In this document: one piece after another, positions 1 to 7,706 of the stretch | Layout: the number at the start of each line of letters is the position of its first letter | Numbering within the stretch: the stretch's first letter is position 1 | Source: Gammaproteobacteria bacterium | GTDB taxonomy: Bacteria > Pseudomonadota > Gammaproteobacteria > JABABF01 | Assembly (NCBI GenBank): GCA_014238345.1 | Contig: JABABF010000154.1 | Span: forward strand, 1-21,242 | Direction: 5' to 3' | Length of the DNA stretch: 21,242 nt | Position numbers and translations under genes: made by a program | Notes under the pieces: generated by a model | Told to the model about the DNA's origin: nothing | Database searches by the model: none | What the model saw: the letters and a program-made list of their open reading frames with translations, nothing else

Positions 1-104
1 ATGCTGAGCGACTTGCCCTTACTGCTCAGGCGCAGGGCGGCACCATCCATTTCCGCCGTGACCCCATCGGGCAACTCTAACGGCGCGCGACCTACCCTAG
101 ACAC
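1..104 (-). CDS. rplF: Large-subunit ribosomal protein L6, N-terminal part (cut by window edge)
   Basis: The first 34 codons of L6 are present; the gene runs off the window at position 1. The start is a GTG at 104, chosen because the reading begins S-R-V-G-R-A-P, like the conserved L6 N-terminus (SRVAKAP in E. coli), and because a GGAGG ribosome binding site lies at 114-118, 9 nt upstream. The following LELPDGV segment matches the usual beginning of the first L6 domain. L6 binds 23S rRNA near the sarcin-ricin loop and the factor-binding site. It follows rpsH by 27 nt, the normal order in the spc operon. The assignment is secure even though only a fragment is visible. Confidence 0.9.
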   Translation of the reverse strand, partial: MSRVGRAPLELPDGVTAEMDGAALRLSSKGKSLS

Positions 105-131
105 CTACCTCATCCTCCATGCACACCGCGT

Positions 132-530
132 TCAAAAGACTGAACACAACACTTCGCCGCCGAGCCCAGCGCTGCGCGCTACGCGATCGCTCATCACCCC
201 GCGATTGGTTGATATCACCGAGACACCCAAGCCATGGCGCACTCGAGGCAAATCAGCACAACTCACATAGCAACGCAATCCAGAGCGACTGACGCGCCGC
301 AATTCGCGCACCACTGCTTCACCATTGTGGTAGCGCAACTCAACGCGCAAAAAACGGCGCGGCGCCTGAGAATTGTCCTCCTCAAACTTGCCGATATAAC
401 CCTCGTGGCTCAACACATCACACACCGCCGATATCAGCTTTGAAGCGGGCACCAAGACATCGGCTCGCCGAATCATCTGTGCATTGCGGATGCGAGTCAA
501 AGCATCCGCTAGGGGGTCTTGCATACTCAT
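132..530 (-). CDS. rpsH: Small-subunit ribosomal protein S8
   Basis: A complete S8 of 132 residues, against about 130 in E. coli. The N-terminus MSMQDPLADALTRIRNAQ is the classical S8 opening, and the C-terminal half carries the conserved SRSGLRCY segment and the STNRGVMSDRVAR segment that contacts helix 21 of 16S rRNA. S8 is an early assembly protein of the 30S platform. In E. coli it also represses the spc operon by binding mRNA near the rplE start; whether that happens here cannot be read from the sequence. It lies 19 nt after rpsN and 27 nt before rplF. Product identity is certain. Confidence 0.97.
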   Translation of the reverse strand: MSMQDPLADALTRIRNAQMIRRADVLVPASKLISAVCDVLSHEGYIGKFEEDNSQAPRRFLRVELRYHNGEAVVRELRRVSRSGLRCYVSCADLPRVRHGLGVSVISTNRGVMSDRVARSAGLGGEVLCSVF

Positions 531-549
531 CTCTCAATACTTTCCACGC

Positions 550-855
550 TCACCAGCTGGCCTTTACCAAGCCTGGAATGTCGCCATTCATCGCCGCTTC
601 ACGCAAACGATTGCGACCTAGACCAAATTTTCGGTAACAGGCCTTGCCTCGACCACTAAAATGGCAACGACGCCGAACGCGTGCCGGACAGGCATCACGC
701 GGCTGGCGTTGCAATTGGTCTTGCGCTTCCCAGCGCTCTTGTTGCGTAGCAGATGGGTTGCGAGCTTGGCTCTTCAAAGCCGCTCGACGCTCTGCATAGC
801 GCAAAACCATCGCTTCCCGCCGCTTATTGCGTGCTAATACTGATTTTTTGGCCAT
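550..855 (-). CDS. rpsN: Small-subunit ribosomal protein S14 (long form)
   Basis: S14 of 101 residues, the same length as the E. coli long form. The start MAKKSVLARNKRR and the C-terminal signature KFGLGRNRLREAAMNGDIPG are diagnostic. It lacks the paired CXXC zinc ligands of short S14; the two visible cysteines (about residues 64 and 72, around CHFSGRGKAC) are not arranged as that motif. S14 binds the 3' domain of 16S rRNA in the 30S head. It lies between rplE (28-nt gap) and rpsH (19-nt gap), the standard spc order. The central region is noticeably divergent from E. coli, but the ends leave no doubt. Confidence 0.96.
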   Translation of the reverse strand: MAKKSVLARNKRREAMVLRYAERRAALKSQARNPSATQQERWEAQDQLQRQPRDACPARVRRRCHFSGRGKACYRKFGLGRNRLREAAMNGDIPGLVKASW

Positions 856-883
856 CTGCTATACGCCTCCCAGCACTCTCACG

Positions 884-1444
884 CTACACTACTTTCGCTT
901 GTTGCCCACGCAATGGCAGGCCAAAAGCCAGCAACAAAGCACGCGCCTCGTCATCACGTTGCGCAGAAGTTGTGATCGCCACATCTAATCCGCGCAGCTT
1001 ATCAATTTTATCGTAATCCACTTCTGGGAACACGATCTGCTCGGTTATGCCCAGCGAATAGTTGCCGCGACCGTCGAAAGCACGCGCCGACAAACCGCGG
1101 AAGTCACGAATACGCGGCAAGGCAATATTAATCAGCCGATCTAAAAACTCGTACATGCGATCTGAACGCAAAGTCACCTTGCAACCAATCGGCCAACCAT
1201 CGCGAATTTTGAAGCCAGCAATTGATTTGCGTGCTCGTGTTATAACAGGCTTCTGACCAGCTATTAATGCCAAATCATTGGCGGCATGATCCAGCACTTT
1301 CTTATCGCCCACCGCTTCACCAACTCCCATGTTTAGGGTGATTTTGAGCAGGCGAGGCACACGCATCGGTGTCGAAAACCCCAGCTCGTGTTGCAATCGT
1401 GGGCGCACTTCTTGCCGATACAATGTCTGCAAGCGGGCAGCCAT
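884..1444 (-). CDS. rplE: Large-subunit ribosomal protein L5
   Basis: L5 of 186 residues (E. coli 179). It binds 5S rRNA and contributes to the central protuberance. Conserved blocks include [10 protein letters not shown] near residue 36, the [15 protein letters not shown] block in the middle, and the IFPEVDYD-type block (here [11 protein letters not shown]) near residue 145. I start it at the ATG at 1444 rather than the in-frame GTG at 1447. AGGAG at 1453-1457 then sits 8 nt upstream, and the ATG shares one base with the rplX stop (TGATG), implying translational coupling. The C-terminus has a short extra tail rich in Gln, Ala and Val. Confidence 0.96.
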   Translation of the reverse strand: MAARLQTLYRQEVRPRLQHELGFSTPMRVPRLLKITLNMGVGEAVGDKKVLDHAANDLALIAGQKPVITRARKSIAGFKIRDGWPIGCKVTLRSDRMYEFLDRLINIALPRIRDFRGLSARAFDGRGNYSLGITEQIVFPEVDYDKIDKLRGLDVAITTSAQRDDEARALLLAFGLPLRGQQAKVV

Positions 1445-1815
1445 CACTGCTTCTCCTGCGAAGCGACGGGAGAGCTTTGACCCTTGGAGCGAAATACACG
1501 CTGTTTTTGCTCCCCGGTGATGTCAAATCCGACGCGCCCGGCGCGCCCCGTATCCACATTGAACAGACCCACATTGGAGACATCGATCGGAGCCTCTTGC
1601 TCAACGATACCGCCAGTCTGATTGCGAGCCGGATCTGCCCGCTTATGCCGCTTGACTATGTTGACCCCCTCGACCAGTAGCCGCCCATCGGGCAGCACAC
1701 GCAAAATCTTGCCACGCCGACCGCGCGAACGACCACTCAGCACGATCACTTCGTCATCGCGGCGCAGCTTGCTCGTCACCCGCCCACGGCCGCCCTTGCC
1801 CTTGGTCATCGCCAT
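1444..1815 (-). CDS. rplX: Large-subunit ribosomal protein L24, extended at both ends
   Basis: L24 of 123 residues, longer than the 104 of E. coli. The core is clear: the KOW-type segment [12 protein letters not shown], then RGRRGKI, the [11 protein letters not shown] block, the [18 protein letters not shown] block and GRAGRVGF. L24 initiates 50S assembly by binding 23S rRNA domain I near the exit tunnel. The extra length is about 12 basic, glycine-rich residues before the core and about 8 residues after it ([10 protein letters not shown] region). Two starts are possible, ATG at 1815 or ATG at 1809; both have a purine-rich stretch upstream, so the exact N-terminus is uncertain by two residues. 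It overlaps rplE by one base. Confidence 0.95.
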   Translation of the reverse strand: MAMTKGKGGRGRVTSKLRRDDEVIVLSGRSRGRRGKILRVLPDGRLLVEGVNIVKRHKRADPARNQTGGIVEQEAPIDVSNVGLFNVDTGRAGRVGFDITGEQKQRVFRSKGQSSPVASQEKQ

Positions 1816-1842
1816 GTCCTAACCCCTGTACCCGCACACGAC

Positions 1843-2208
1843 TCACAGCACCTCTGGAGCCAGTGAGACAATGCGCATGAAGCGACCACGCAATTCCCGG
1901 GTTACCGGGCCAAAAATACGGGTGCCAACTGGAGCTAATTGCACATTTAGCAACACCACTGCATTCTCGTCGAATCGAATTAACGCTCCATCTGGACGGC
2001 GCACACCATGACGACTGCGCACCACTAGAGCTGTCATCACTTGCCCTTTTTTGACGCGACCACCGGGGCTTGCCTCCTTGATCGCCACTTTGATCAGAGC
2101 GCCGATCCCCGCTGTACGGCGGCGCGATCCACCGAGTACTTTGATGCACATGGCTCGCCGTGCGCCACTGTTGTCGGCGATGTTGAGCTGAGTTTGAACC
2201 TGAATCAT
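1843..2208 (-). CDS. rplN: Large-subunit ribosomal protein L14
   Basis: L14 of 121 residues, near the usual 122-123. The opening [17 protein letters not shown], the CIKVLGG motif, the [12 protein letters not shown] block and the [12 protein letters not shown] block are the textbook L14 features. L14 sits at the subunit interface and forms bridges with 16S rRNA; it is also the docking site for the silencing factor RsfS in other bacteria. The start is ATG at 2208, with AAAGGA about 9 nt upstream. A 64-nt gap separates it from rpsQ. In E. coli the spc promoter lies in this interval, but I see no convincing promoter here. Confidence 0.97.
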   Translation of the reverse strand: MIQVQTQLNIADNSGARRAMCIKVLGGSRRRTAGIGALIKVAIKEASPGGRVKKGQVMTALVVRSRHGVRRPDGALIRFDENAVVLLNVQLAPVGTRIFGPVTRELRGRFMRIVSLAPEVL

Positions 2209-2272
2209 GAGTGTTTTCCTTTGATGCTCGCCACTGCATTGAGTAGCGACCGCTGAGCGGCTTTAGCACCAC

Positions 2273-2560
2273 CTATTGATCTCCCTCGGCTCGCTCGTCG
2301 ACGCTAACTAACAACCAAGATTTGGAACGGGAAATCGGACGCGTCTCGCCGATAGTAACCAAATCGCCAAGCTGACATTCATTGGTCGCGTCGTGTGCGT
2401 GGTAGCGGGACGAACGCGTGAGGTATTTGCCATACAAAGGATGGCGAACACGGCGCTCGACCAGCACCGTGATCGTCTTATCACTGCGGTTACTGACCAC
2501 GCGACCCACCACGCGGCGCGCACGATCAGAGACTTGCAAAGGTGCAACACAAGTGGTCAT
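2273..2560 (-). CDS. rpsQ: Small-subunit ribosomal protein S17
   Basis: S17 of 95 residues, slightly longer than the 84 of E. coli. The OB-fold core is clear: [19 protein letters not shown], then [37 protein letters not shown]17 binds the 5' domain of 16S rRNA and is important early in 30S assembly. The N-terminal addition relative to E. coli is about 10 residues (TTCVAPLQ region). Its ATG overlaps the rpmC stop codon by 4 nt (ATGA), so the two are probably translationally coupled. Confidence 0.96.
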   Translation of the reverse strand: MTTCVAPLQVSDRARRVVGRVVSNRSDKTITVLVERRVRHPLYGKYLTRSSRYHAHDATNECQLGDLVTIGETRPISRSKSWLLVSVDERAEGDQ

Positions 2561-2793
2561 TGCGATGTTCCAGCCAGTTGCTCTGGCGATACGCCACGCC
2601 GCTGGCGGCGCATACTGAATTCTGTCTTGATGCGCGCCACATCGCCACGCAAATTGCGCAATTCATGGGTCTTGGTCAATTGCCGCGCGGCATGTTGCAC
2701 ACGCATACGCAGCTGATCGCGACGCAACCCCAACAATTTATCCCGCAACTCGCGATCCGTCATGGCGCGCAAATCTGCTAACTTAAGACTCAT
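2557..2793 (-). CDS. rpmC: Large-subunit ribosomal protein L29
   Basis: L29 of 78 residues, against 63 in E. coli. It is a two-helix protein near the polypeptide exit tunnel, where it helps dock SRP and trigger factor. The visible signature is [24 protein letters not shown] followed, after a short turn, by the second helix with [15 protein letters not shown]. About 15 additional C-terminal residues ([17 protein letters not shown] region) extend beyond the usual end. It overlaps both neighbours by 4 nt (ATGA with rplP upstream and rpsQ downstream), giving a tightly coupled rplP-rpmC-rpsQ unit. Confidence 0.95.
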   Translation of the reverse strand: MSLKLADLRAMTDRELRDKLLGLRRDQLRMRVQHAARQLTKTHELRNLRGDVARIKTEFSMRRQRRGVSPEQLAGTSQ

Positions 2794-3206
2794 AGTCGCA
2801 ACTCCCGTCGCACAAAGGTGGTCGCCACTGACATTTTAGCTGCGGCACGGCGCAACGCCTCACGCGCCAGCTCCTCACTGACACCTTCGATCTCATAGAT
2901 CATGCGCCCCGGCTGCACCAAGGCCACCCAGTACTCCACAGCACCCTTCCCCTTGCCTTGACGAACTTCCAGAGGCTTGCGTGTGATCGGTTTATCTGGA
3001 AAGACACGAATCCAAATTTTTCCGCCGCGACGAATGTGGCGGGTCATGGCACGCCGCCCGGCCTCTATTTGGCGTGCCGTAAGGCGTCCGCGACCCGCTG
3101 AGCGCAAGCCAAATTCACCAAAACTCACCGCATTGCCACTCTGCGCTAAACCACGATTGCGTCCTTTGTGTTGCTTGCGATAACGTGTCTGTTTAGGTTG
3201 TAACAT
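2790..3206 (-). CDS. rplP: Large-subunit ribosomal protein L16
   Basis: L16 of 138 residues (E. coli 136). The start [19 protein letters not shown] is diagnostic. Residues 73-95 carry the conserved [15 protein letters not shown] stretch; Arg82 corresponds to E. coli Arg81, the residue hydroxylated by the oxygenase YcfD/RoxA. Whether it is modified here cannot be told from this window. L16 lies next to the A-site tRNA elbow and the 5S rRNA region and is a late-assembly protein. It is 12 nt downstream of rpsC and overlaps rpmC by 4 nt. Confidence 0.97.
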   Translation of the reverse strand: MLQPKQTRYRKQHKGRNRGLAQSGNAVSFGEFGLRSAGRGRLTARQIEAGRRAMTRHIRRGGKIWIRVFPDKPITRKPLEVRQGKGKGAVEYWVALVQPGRMIYEIEGVSEELAREALRRAAAKMSVATTFVRRELRL

Positions 3207-3218
3207 CGCCGCAATTCC

Positions 3219-3914
3219 TCAGCTTGCCGAGCCGCCAGCATCGGCATCAGCAGCCGTTGCAACACCTGCCTCACCCAGCACTTCGCGCTTGAATATCCAC
3301 ACCTTGACACCAATCACACCGTAGGTGGTTTGGGCAGTGGCGACGGCGTAATCAATATCAGCGCGCAGTGTGTGCAACGGCACTCGCCCTTCTCTATAGG
3401 TCTCGGTGCGGGCAATTTCCGCACCGCCCAGCCGACCACTGACCTGTAAGCGCACACCCTCAGCGCCGCCGCCGGGGCGCATAGTGTGTTGCAATGCCTT
3501 GCGCATGGCGCGGCGAAACATGACGCGCTTCTCCAATTGTTCAGCAATATTTTGTGCCACCAATACCGCATTGAGATCGGGCTTGCGCACCTCTTGAATA
3601 TCGATTTGCAAGTTCATAGCGGCAAAGTATTTCGAGGACAATTCTTTGCGCAGACGCTCTATATCAGCTCCTTTTTTGCCGATGACAATGCCTGGGCGGG
3701 CTGAGTGGATGGTGATTTTTGCATCGTGCGAGGCACGACGCTCAATCACTATACGACTGATTTTGGCTGCCGCTAGCTGCCGCTCCAACAGGGCGCGCAC
3801 CTTGAGGTCAGCCAATAGCTGCTCGGTATAGGCTCGCTTATCGGCATGCCAGATCGAATTGTGGCGATGCACAATGCCGAGGCGAAAACCAATTGGATGT
3901 ACTTTTTGTCCCAT
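3219..3914 (-). CDS. rpsC: Small-subunit ribosomal protein S3
   Basis: S3 of 231 residues (E. coli 233). The N-terminus [14 protein letters not shown] is typical. The KH domain carries the G-K-K-G loop at residues 79-82 within [15 protein letters not shown]. The C-terminal domain has the [11 protein letters not shown] and [10 protein letters not shown] blocks. S3 lines the mRNA entry tunnel, where it takes part in mRNA unwinding. The C-terminal tail is Ala/Asp-rich ([12 protein letters not shown] region). The ATG at 3914 is preceded by a purine-rich GGAAGAG stretch and by a 10-bp perfect palindrome GAGTTAACTC at 3915-3924. Confidence 0.97.
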   Translation of the reverse strand: MGQKVHPIGFRLGIVHRHNSIWHADKRAYTEQLLADLKVRALLERQLAAAKISRIVIERRASHDAKITIHSARPGIVIGKKGADIERLRKELSSKYFAAMNLQIDIQEVRKPDLNAVLVAQNIAEQLEKRVMFRRAMRKALQHTMRPGGGAEGVRLQVSGRLGGAEIARTETYREGRVPLHTLRADIDYAVATAQTTYGVIGVKVWIFKREVLGEAGVATAADADAGGSAS

Positions 3915-3932
3915 GAGTTAACTCTTCCCGCC

Positions 3933-4277
3933 TCAGGCCGTACCGTCGCCGACACGCACCGAGATGTGGCAACTGCGTTTTAAAATGCGGTCGGCGCGAC
4001 CCCTGGCCCGTGGGCTCACCCGCTTCATGGTCGCCGCTTCATCAATATAGATTGACGAAACACGCAATTCATCAACATCGACAGTATCAGCCTCATTATG
4101 GACCGCATTGGCAATAGCGGATTTAAGCACTTTCTCAATCAACCCCGCCGCTTTCTGCGGGCTGAATTGCAGAATCCCCAGCGCCTCGCCTACCCGGCAA
4201 CCGCGCACCATGTCCGCCACCAATCGCACTTTGCGCGCTGAGATGCGCGCCTTGCGATGTACTGCAATCGACTCCAT
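3933..4277 (-). CDS. rplV: Large-subunit ribosomal protein L22
   Basis: L22 of 114 residues (E. coli 110). Recognisable blocks are [20 protein letters not shown] at the N-terminus, a helix with [19 protein letters not shown], and the extended beta-hairpin that reaches into the exit tunnel ([20 protein letters not shown]). The hairpin shows no deletion of the kind linked to macrolide resistance. It starts at ATG 4277, 29 nt after rpsS, and ends 18 nt before rpsC. The order rpsS-rplV-rpsC is canonical. Confidence 0.97.
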   Translation of the reverse strand: MESIAVHRKARISARKVRLVADMVRGCRVGEALGILQFSPQKAAGLIEKVLKSAIANAVHNEADTVDVDELRVSSIYIDEAATMKRVSPRARGRADRILKRSCHISVRVGDGTA

Positions 4278-4306
4278 AGATGCGCCCCTGTGTCCCAGAC
4301 AGTCCG

Positions 4307-4585
4307 CTAGCGAGTCTTCGCCTTGCGGTCGCCAGAATGGCTACGAAAATGACGGGTGATGGCAAATTCACCCAACTTATGCCCCACCATGTCTTCATTG
4401 ATCAGCACCGGCACATGGTCGCGACCATTGTGTATGGCGATGGTCAGGCCGACCATTTCCGGGACGACCATTGAGCGACGCGACCAAGTGCGAATCGGGC
4501 GGCGACTAAAAGTCTCCACAGCCTTGTGCACCTTGGCCATCAACGACAGCTCCACAAAGGGGCCTTTTTTAATTGATCTCGGCAT
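4307..4585 (-). CDS. rpsS: Small-subunit ribosomal protein S19
   Basis: S19 of 92 residues, exactly the E. coli length. It begins [12 protein letters not shown] and continues with [29 protein letters not shown] and [10 protein letters not shown]19 forms a complex with S13 in the 30S head near the decoding region. I chose the ATG at 4585. The reading frame stays open to a TTG at 4603 that overlaps the rplB stop, but that start would add six residues never seen in the family. A G-run lies just upstream of the chosen ATG. Confidence 0.97.
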   Translation of the reverse strand: MPRSIKKGPFVELSLMAKVHKAVETFSRRPIRTWSRRSMVVPEMVGLTIAIHNGRDHVPVLINEDMVGHKLGEFAITRHFRSHSGDRKAKTR

Positions 4586-4599
4586 CGGAGTCCCCCCAC

Positions 4600-5430
4600 T
4601 CAACGCCGCCGCGAGCGGCGACGAACAATCAAAGGATCACTGGTGCGCCGGCGGCGCGTCTTATAACCTTTGGTCGGTTGACCCCACGGCGACACTGGGT
4701 GACGCCCGCCTGAACTGCGTCCCTCACCGCCGCCGTGCGGATGATCCACCGGATTCATCGCCACCCCGCGCACCGTCGGTCGCCGACCGCGCCAACGCGA
4801 GGCTCCCGCCTTGCCCAGCGCACGCAATGCATGTTCGGCATTTGATACCTCGCCCAGCGTGGCACGGCACTCGACCAGCACCTTGCGCATTTCGCCAGAG
4901 CGCAGTCGCAAAGTGGCGTGGCGACCCTCGCGCGCCACCAGCTGCGCCGAAGCGCCAGCAGAGCGCGCCAACTGCGCCCCTTTGCCGGGCTTGAGCTCAA
5001 TGCAGTGTATGCGATCGCCCATCGGCATATTGGCCAACGGCAAAGTGTTGCCGGGACGAATCGGGGCTTCAGAACCTGACATCAGCTGATCGCCAACTGC
5101 CACGCCGCGAGCGGCGATCACATAACGGCGCTCGCCGTCGGCGTAGAGCAACAAAGCGATGTGGGCACTGCGATTGGGATCGTATTCCAAGCGCTCAACC
5201 CGAGCGACAATACCATCCTTGTCGCGCCGAAAATCAATGTGACGATAGCGCCGCTTGTGGCCACCACCAATGTGCCGCGTTGTGATGCGCCCACGGTTGT
5301 TGCGCCCACCGGTACGCGAACGCCCTTCGATCAATGGCTTCCACGGCCCACCGCTATACAGCAACGGCTCACGGACGATCACCATACCACGACGACCCGG
5401 CGAGGTTGGTTTAACTTTAATTACCGCCAT
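4600..5430 (-). CDS. rplB: Large-subunit ribosomal protein L2
   Basis: L2 of 276 residues (E. coli 273), an early, essential 50S protein close to the peptidyl transferase centre. It starts [17 protein letters not shown]; the middle has the GRNNRGRIT block and the GGGHKRRYR block. Near the end the signature [13 protein letters not shown] contains His230, the equivalent of the conserved E. coli His229 implicated in peptidyl transfer. The start is fixed at ATG 5430 by family homology and by GGAGG at 5435-5439 (a tight 4-nt spacing). The frame stays open a further 31 codons upstream through the rplW-rplB spacer, but that translation is repeat-derived and unlike any L2. Confidence 0.97.
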   Translation of the reverse strand: MAVIKVKPTSPGRRGMVIVREPLLYSGGPWKPLIEGRSRTGGRNNRGRITTRHIGGGHKRRYRHIDFRRDKDGIVARVERLEYDPNRSAHIALLLYADGERRYVIAARGVAVGDQLMSGSEAPIRPGNTLPLANMPMGDRIHCIELKPGKGAQLARSAGASAQLVAREGRHATLRLRSGEMRKVLVECRATLGEVSNAEHALRALGKAGASRWRGRRPTVRGVAMNPVDHPHGGGEGRSSGGRHPVSPWGQPTKGYKTRRRRTSDPLIVRRRSRRR

Positions 5431-5434
5431 GATG

Positions 5435-5439
5435 CCTCC
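5435..5439 (-). promoter_or_regulatory. Ribosome binding site that fixes the rplB start
   Basis: GGAGG on the minus strand, 4 nt before the ATG at 5430. It supports the homology-based start over the more distant upstream in-frame start near 5523. The spacing is shorter than the usual 5-9 nt. Confidence 0.6.
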
Positions 5440-5464
5440 ACACACTTGGCTGCACACAAGCACC

Positions 5465-5496
5465 TTGACATTGACATCCACAGTGACCTCAGTGAC
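5465..5496 (-). repeat. Short tandem repeats in the rplW-rplB spacer
   Basis: The 67-nt spacer between rplW and rplB holds two adjacent copies of a 6-mer (TTGACA on the plus strand, 5465-5470 and 5471-5476) and two copies of a 7-mer (CAGTGAC, 5481-5487 and 5490-5496). They are related around a TGAC core. This looks like local slippage expansion. No function is evident. Confidence 0.6.
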
Positions 5497-5497
5497 A

Positions 5498-5812
5498 TTA
5501 GCCGATCTCCAATGCGCGCTCAAGATCTAGCTGCTGACCCTTCGCCAGCCGCACATAGGCTTTTTTCCAGCTCCTGCGACGACCTGGAATCTGCCGTGTC
5601 TGCACACGTTTACCGTGTACATTGAGCACCTGTACCGAGATCACCGACACTTTGAATAGCGCTTCGACAGCGCGGCGTATCTCAGGGCGCGTGGCATCAG
5701 GAGCCACGCGGAAGACATACTGATTCTGTTGCATATTGAGCGCGGCCTTCTCGGACACTCTGGGTGAGTGGATGATTTGGAACAAGCGCTCACTGCGCAA
5801 ATCAGCGCTCAT
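5498..5812 (-). CDS. rplW: Large-subunit ribosomal protein L23
   Basis: L23 of 104 residues (E. coli 100). It sits at the exit of the polypeptide tunnel and is the main docking site for trigger factor and SRP. Family features: [21 protein letters not shown] at the N-terminus, [17 protein letters not shown], then the long basic loop with [16 protein letters not shown]. The ATG at 5812 overlaps the rplD stop by 4 nt (ATGA). A 67-nt spacer with tandem repeats follows before rplB, the longest gap inside the S10 part of the cluster. Confidence 0.96.
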   Translation of the reverse strand: MSADLRSERLFQIIHSPRVSEKAALNMQQNQYVFRVAPDATRPEIRRAVEALFKVSVISVQVLNVHGKRVQTRQIPGRRRSWKKAYVRLAKGQQLDLERALEIG

Positions 5813-6462
5813 TGTAGCTGCTCCTCAACCGCCGCTAGAGCCGCGGGCTCGAACAGTGCCCGCTCACAGGATACCAGCACTTCCGGGCTGAGACGAGCGA
5901 CCGCGCAGACCATTACCTGAGGCAGGTTGCGCGCCGCCAATTCTAATATCAGATCCTGTTGCGCCGTGACCATCAGTAATGGCGATGCACGCCAGTCACG
6001 CGCATCAAGCAATGCGACCAAAAGGCGAGTGCGCGGAGCTCCCGTATTGGGGTCTGCCACTTGTGCCGGCCAATCAGCGGCGACGATGACGCGCTCTTGG
6101 CGCAACATCTCAGACAAAATAGCGCGCATGGCTCCGCCGTACATCTTGCGATTGACTTTTTGATGGTAGTCGCGCGGGCGAGCCGCAAAAGTCACCCCTC
6201 CGCCGCGCCATAAAGGGTTACGAGAACTGCCGACACGAGCGCGACCAGTGCCCTTTTGGCGCCAAGGCTTGCGCCCACCGCCACGCACCTCACGGCGCGT
6301 CTTCTGTGCACTGCTACCCTGACGCGCCGAAGCCAGCCGAGCGCGGATGACCTGATGCACCAAGGCTTCATTGAATGGGCGGTCAAAAACTGCTGCAGAC
6401 AGGCTGAGCCGCTCGGATGCCTCTCCCTCTAGCTTCATCACTTCGAGATCTAAGCCGCTCAT
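5809..6462 (-). CDS. rplD: Large-subunit ribosomal protein L4
   Basis: L4 of 217 residues (E. coli 201). The conserved body includes FNEALVHQVI, the tunnel-loop region QKTRREVRGGGRKPWRQKGT, then GGGVTFAARPRDYHQKVNRKM. The C-terminal half is more divergent, with a few extra residues around PNTGAPRTRLL. In E. coli, L4 also represses its own S10 operon by binding the leader. I use ATG 6462, which has GGAG 8 nt upstream. The frame is open to a TTG at 6504 overlapping the rplC stop, but that segment is Gly/Arg-rich and not L4-like. Confidence 0.96.
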   Translation of the reverse strand: MSGLDLEVMKLEGEASERLSLSAAVFDRPFNEALVHQVIRARLASARQGSSAQKTRREVRGGGRKPWRQKGTGRARVGSSRNPLWRGGGVTFAARPRDYHQKVNRKMYGGAMRAILSEMLRQERVIVAADWPAQVADPNTGAPRTRLLVALLDARDWRASPLLMVTAQQDLILELAARNLPQVMVCAVARLSPEVLVSCERALFEPAALAAVEEQLQ

Positions 6463-6470
6463 GATCTCAA

Positions 6471-6474
6471 CTCC
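6471..6474 (-). promoter_or_regulatory. Ribosome binding site that decides the rplD start
   Basis: GGAG on the minus strand, 8 nt before ATG 6462. The alternative TTG at 6504 has no comparable site and would prepend 14 non-homologous residues. Confidence 0.6.
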
Positions 6475-6500
6475 ACCCGCACCACGCCCACCACGCTGCT

Positions 6501-7271
6501 TCAACGGCTGGGTCTATGAGCGGTATGCACTTTGGTTTTGGTGGCGGGACGAACCAACACCTCAGCGCCAACGGCACCAGGTACCGCACCGCGCAACAAC
6601 AGCAACTGTCGCTCTGGATCCACACGTTCAATGCGGAGATTTTGGGTCGTAACTCGGCGGTCGCCCATATGGCCGGACATCTTTTTCCCCTTCCACACTC
6701 GACCCGGGGTCTGGCACTGGCCTATTGAGCCATTAGAGCGATGTGAGAGTGAATTGCCGTGGGTGGCATCTTGAGAGTGAAAGTTCCAACGTTTGATCCC
6801 TCCCTGAAAGCCCTTGCCCTTAGAACGCGATGAAACATCTACCTTCTGCCCCGCCACAAAACACTGGCTGAGTGCGATCTCAGCACCCGCTTGCAACGGG
6901 TCTTCGCTCCTTACATCGCCACCATCGCCACCATCCCCCTCAGTCTCGTTGGCATTGGTATTGCCCGCTCTCCCATCGTCACTAATGCGGAATTCGTGCA
7001 GACGGCGCCCCGGAGTGACCCCAGCGCGCTCAAAATGCCCTGCCAAAGGACGCGACAGCGACTTGGCCTTGGGAGCCTTACCCACCGTCAATTGCACTGC
7101 ACTGTAGCCGTCTCTCTCTACCACACGCTGTTGCACCACGCGGTTGGGAGGCACCTCAATCACGGTGACTGGCACCGAGCTACCTTCTTCGGTGATGAAC
7201 AGACGTGTCATACCTAATTTGCGACCGATTAAACCGATGCCGATGCGCGACAGCTGGGGCGAAGTATCCAT
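6501..7271 (-). CDS. rplC: Large-subunit ribosomal protein L3 with an acidic insertion
   Basis: L3 of 256 residues, clearly longer than the 209 of E. coli. The usual start (MIGLVGKK) corresponds here to [13 protein letters not shown] at about residue 11, so there is an N-terminal extension of about a dozen residues. Residues about 98-127 hold an inserted Gly/Asp/Glu/Asn-rich segment (GDGGDGGD core) between the EFRI strand and the following [10 protein letters not shown] block. Downstream the conserved loop is intact: [26 protein letters not shown] and SIGQCQTPG. Gln187 corresponds to the PrmB-methylated Gln150 of E. coli. Start ATG 7271 is 8 nt after the rpsJ stop and has a TAGGA-like site upstream. 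Confidence 0.96.
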   Translation of the reverse strand: MDTSPQLSRIGIGLIGRKLGMTRLFITEEGSSVPVTVIEVPPNRVVQQRVVERDGYSAVQLTVGKAPKAKSLSRPLAGHFERAGVTPGRRLHEFRISDDGRAGNTNANETEGDGGDGGDVRSEDPLQAGAEIALSQCFVAGQKVDVSSRSKGKGFQGGIKRWNFHSQDATHGNSLSHRSNGSIGQCQTPGRVWKGKKMSGHMGDRRVTTQNLRIERVDPERQLLLLRGAVPGAVGAEVLVRPATKTKVHTAHRPSR

Positions 7272-7279
7272 AGCGATTC

Positions 7280-7606
7280 CTAACTAGCGTCTTGATCGCG
7301 CAACACTTTGATCTGAACACCGACACCAGCCGACAGATCTAAATTGCTCAGCGCATTGATCGTCTGCGGTGTTGCCAAAATATCAATCAGGCGAGAATGG
7401 GTGCGAATCTCGTACTGGTCGCGGGCATCCTTGTTGACATGTGGGGAGATCAAGACCGTAAAACGCTCACGGCGCACCGGCAAGGGAATAGGGCCACGCG
7501 TATGTGAACCAGTGCGGCGAGCCATATCGACCACCTCACGCACCGACGCATCGACCAAACGGTGATCGAAGCCCTTCAATTTAATGCGTATTCTTTGCTC
7601 TTTCAC
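7280..7606 (-). CDS. rpsJ: Small-subunit ribosomal protein S10 (transcription factor NusE)
   Basis: S10, 108 residues from the GTG at 7606 (E. coli 103). Signature segments are [14 protein letters not shown], the [14 protein letters not shown] loop, then [14 protein letters not shown] and [13 protein letters not shown]10 is a 30S head protein; as NusE it also joins NusB and NusG in antitermination. The start is uncertain. GTG at 7606 gives the family-like N-terminus VKEQRIRI with GAGG 12 nt upstream; GTG at 7624 would add six unusual residues (RRCRA region) and lacks a good site. It is the first gene after the S10 promoter region and is followed by rplC after 8 nt. Confidence 0.95.
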   Translation of the reverse strand: MKEQRIRIKLKGFDHRLVDASVREVVDMARRTGSHTRGPIPLPVRRERFTVLISPHVNKDARDQYEIRTHSRLIDILATPQTINALSNLDLSAGVGVQIKVLRDQDAS

Positions 7607-7706
7607 AGCTCGGCACCGCCTCACCGCATCGTGCTATATACCCCCCTCAATTTTAGCGAGAGAACTCATAGACAACGGCGGCATCTCCAACCACAGCGAA
7701 CTGCTA
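7607..7706 (-). other. S10 operon leader (5' untranslated region)
   Basis: If transcription starts about 7 nt beyond the -10 element at 7707-7712, the leader is roughly 90-95 nt. In E. coli this leader is longer and carries the L4-responsive attenuator. Here I see only small potential stems (a GCAG-TTCG-CTGT stem near 7690-7705 and a GAG/CTC stem further down) and a run of six G at 7641-7646. I cannot identify an L4 target with confidence. Confidence 0.35.

Noticed and set aside
1..270. Plus-strand open frame at the window start
   Set aside because: It lies antisense to rplF and rpsH, whose conserved protein sequences explain the DNA; its translation is low-complexity and unlike a protein family.
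3915..3924. Perfect palindrome GAGTTAACTC just before the rpsC ATG, considered as an operator
   Set aside because: A single 10-bp palindrome inside an operon junction with no nearby promoter. Chance is the simpler explanation.
4586..4603. TTG start for rpsS overlapping the rplB stop
   Set aside because: It would add six residues before the invariant [10 protein letters not shown] start. The ATG at 4585 gives exactly the family length.
4356..4994. Long plus-strand open frame (about 212 codons) opposite rpsS and rplB
   Set aside because: High-GC antisense shadow of two certain genes. The translation is Pro/Ala/Arg-rich with no domain-like pattern.
6463..6504. TTG start for rplD overlapping the rplC stop
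   Set aside because: It adds a Gly/Arg-rich segment not found in L4. ATG 6462 has GGAG at the right distance.
7607..7624. Upstream GTG start for rpsJ at 7624
   Set aside because: It has no ribosome binding site and adds six residues foreign to S10. Kept only as a lesser alternative.
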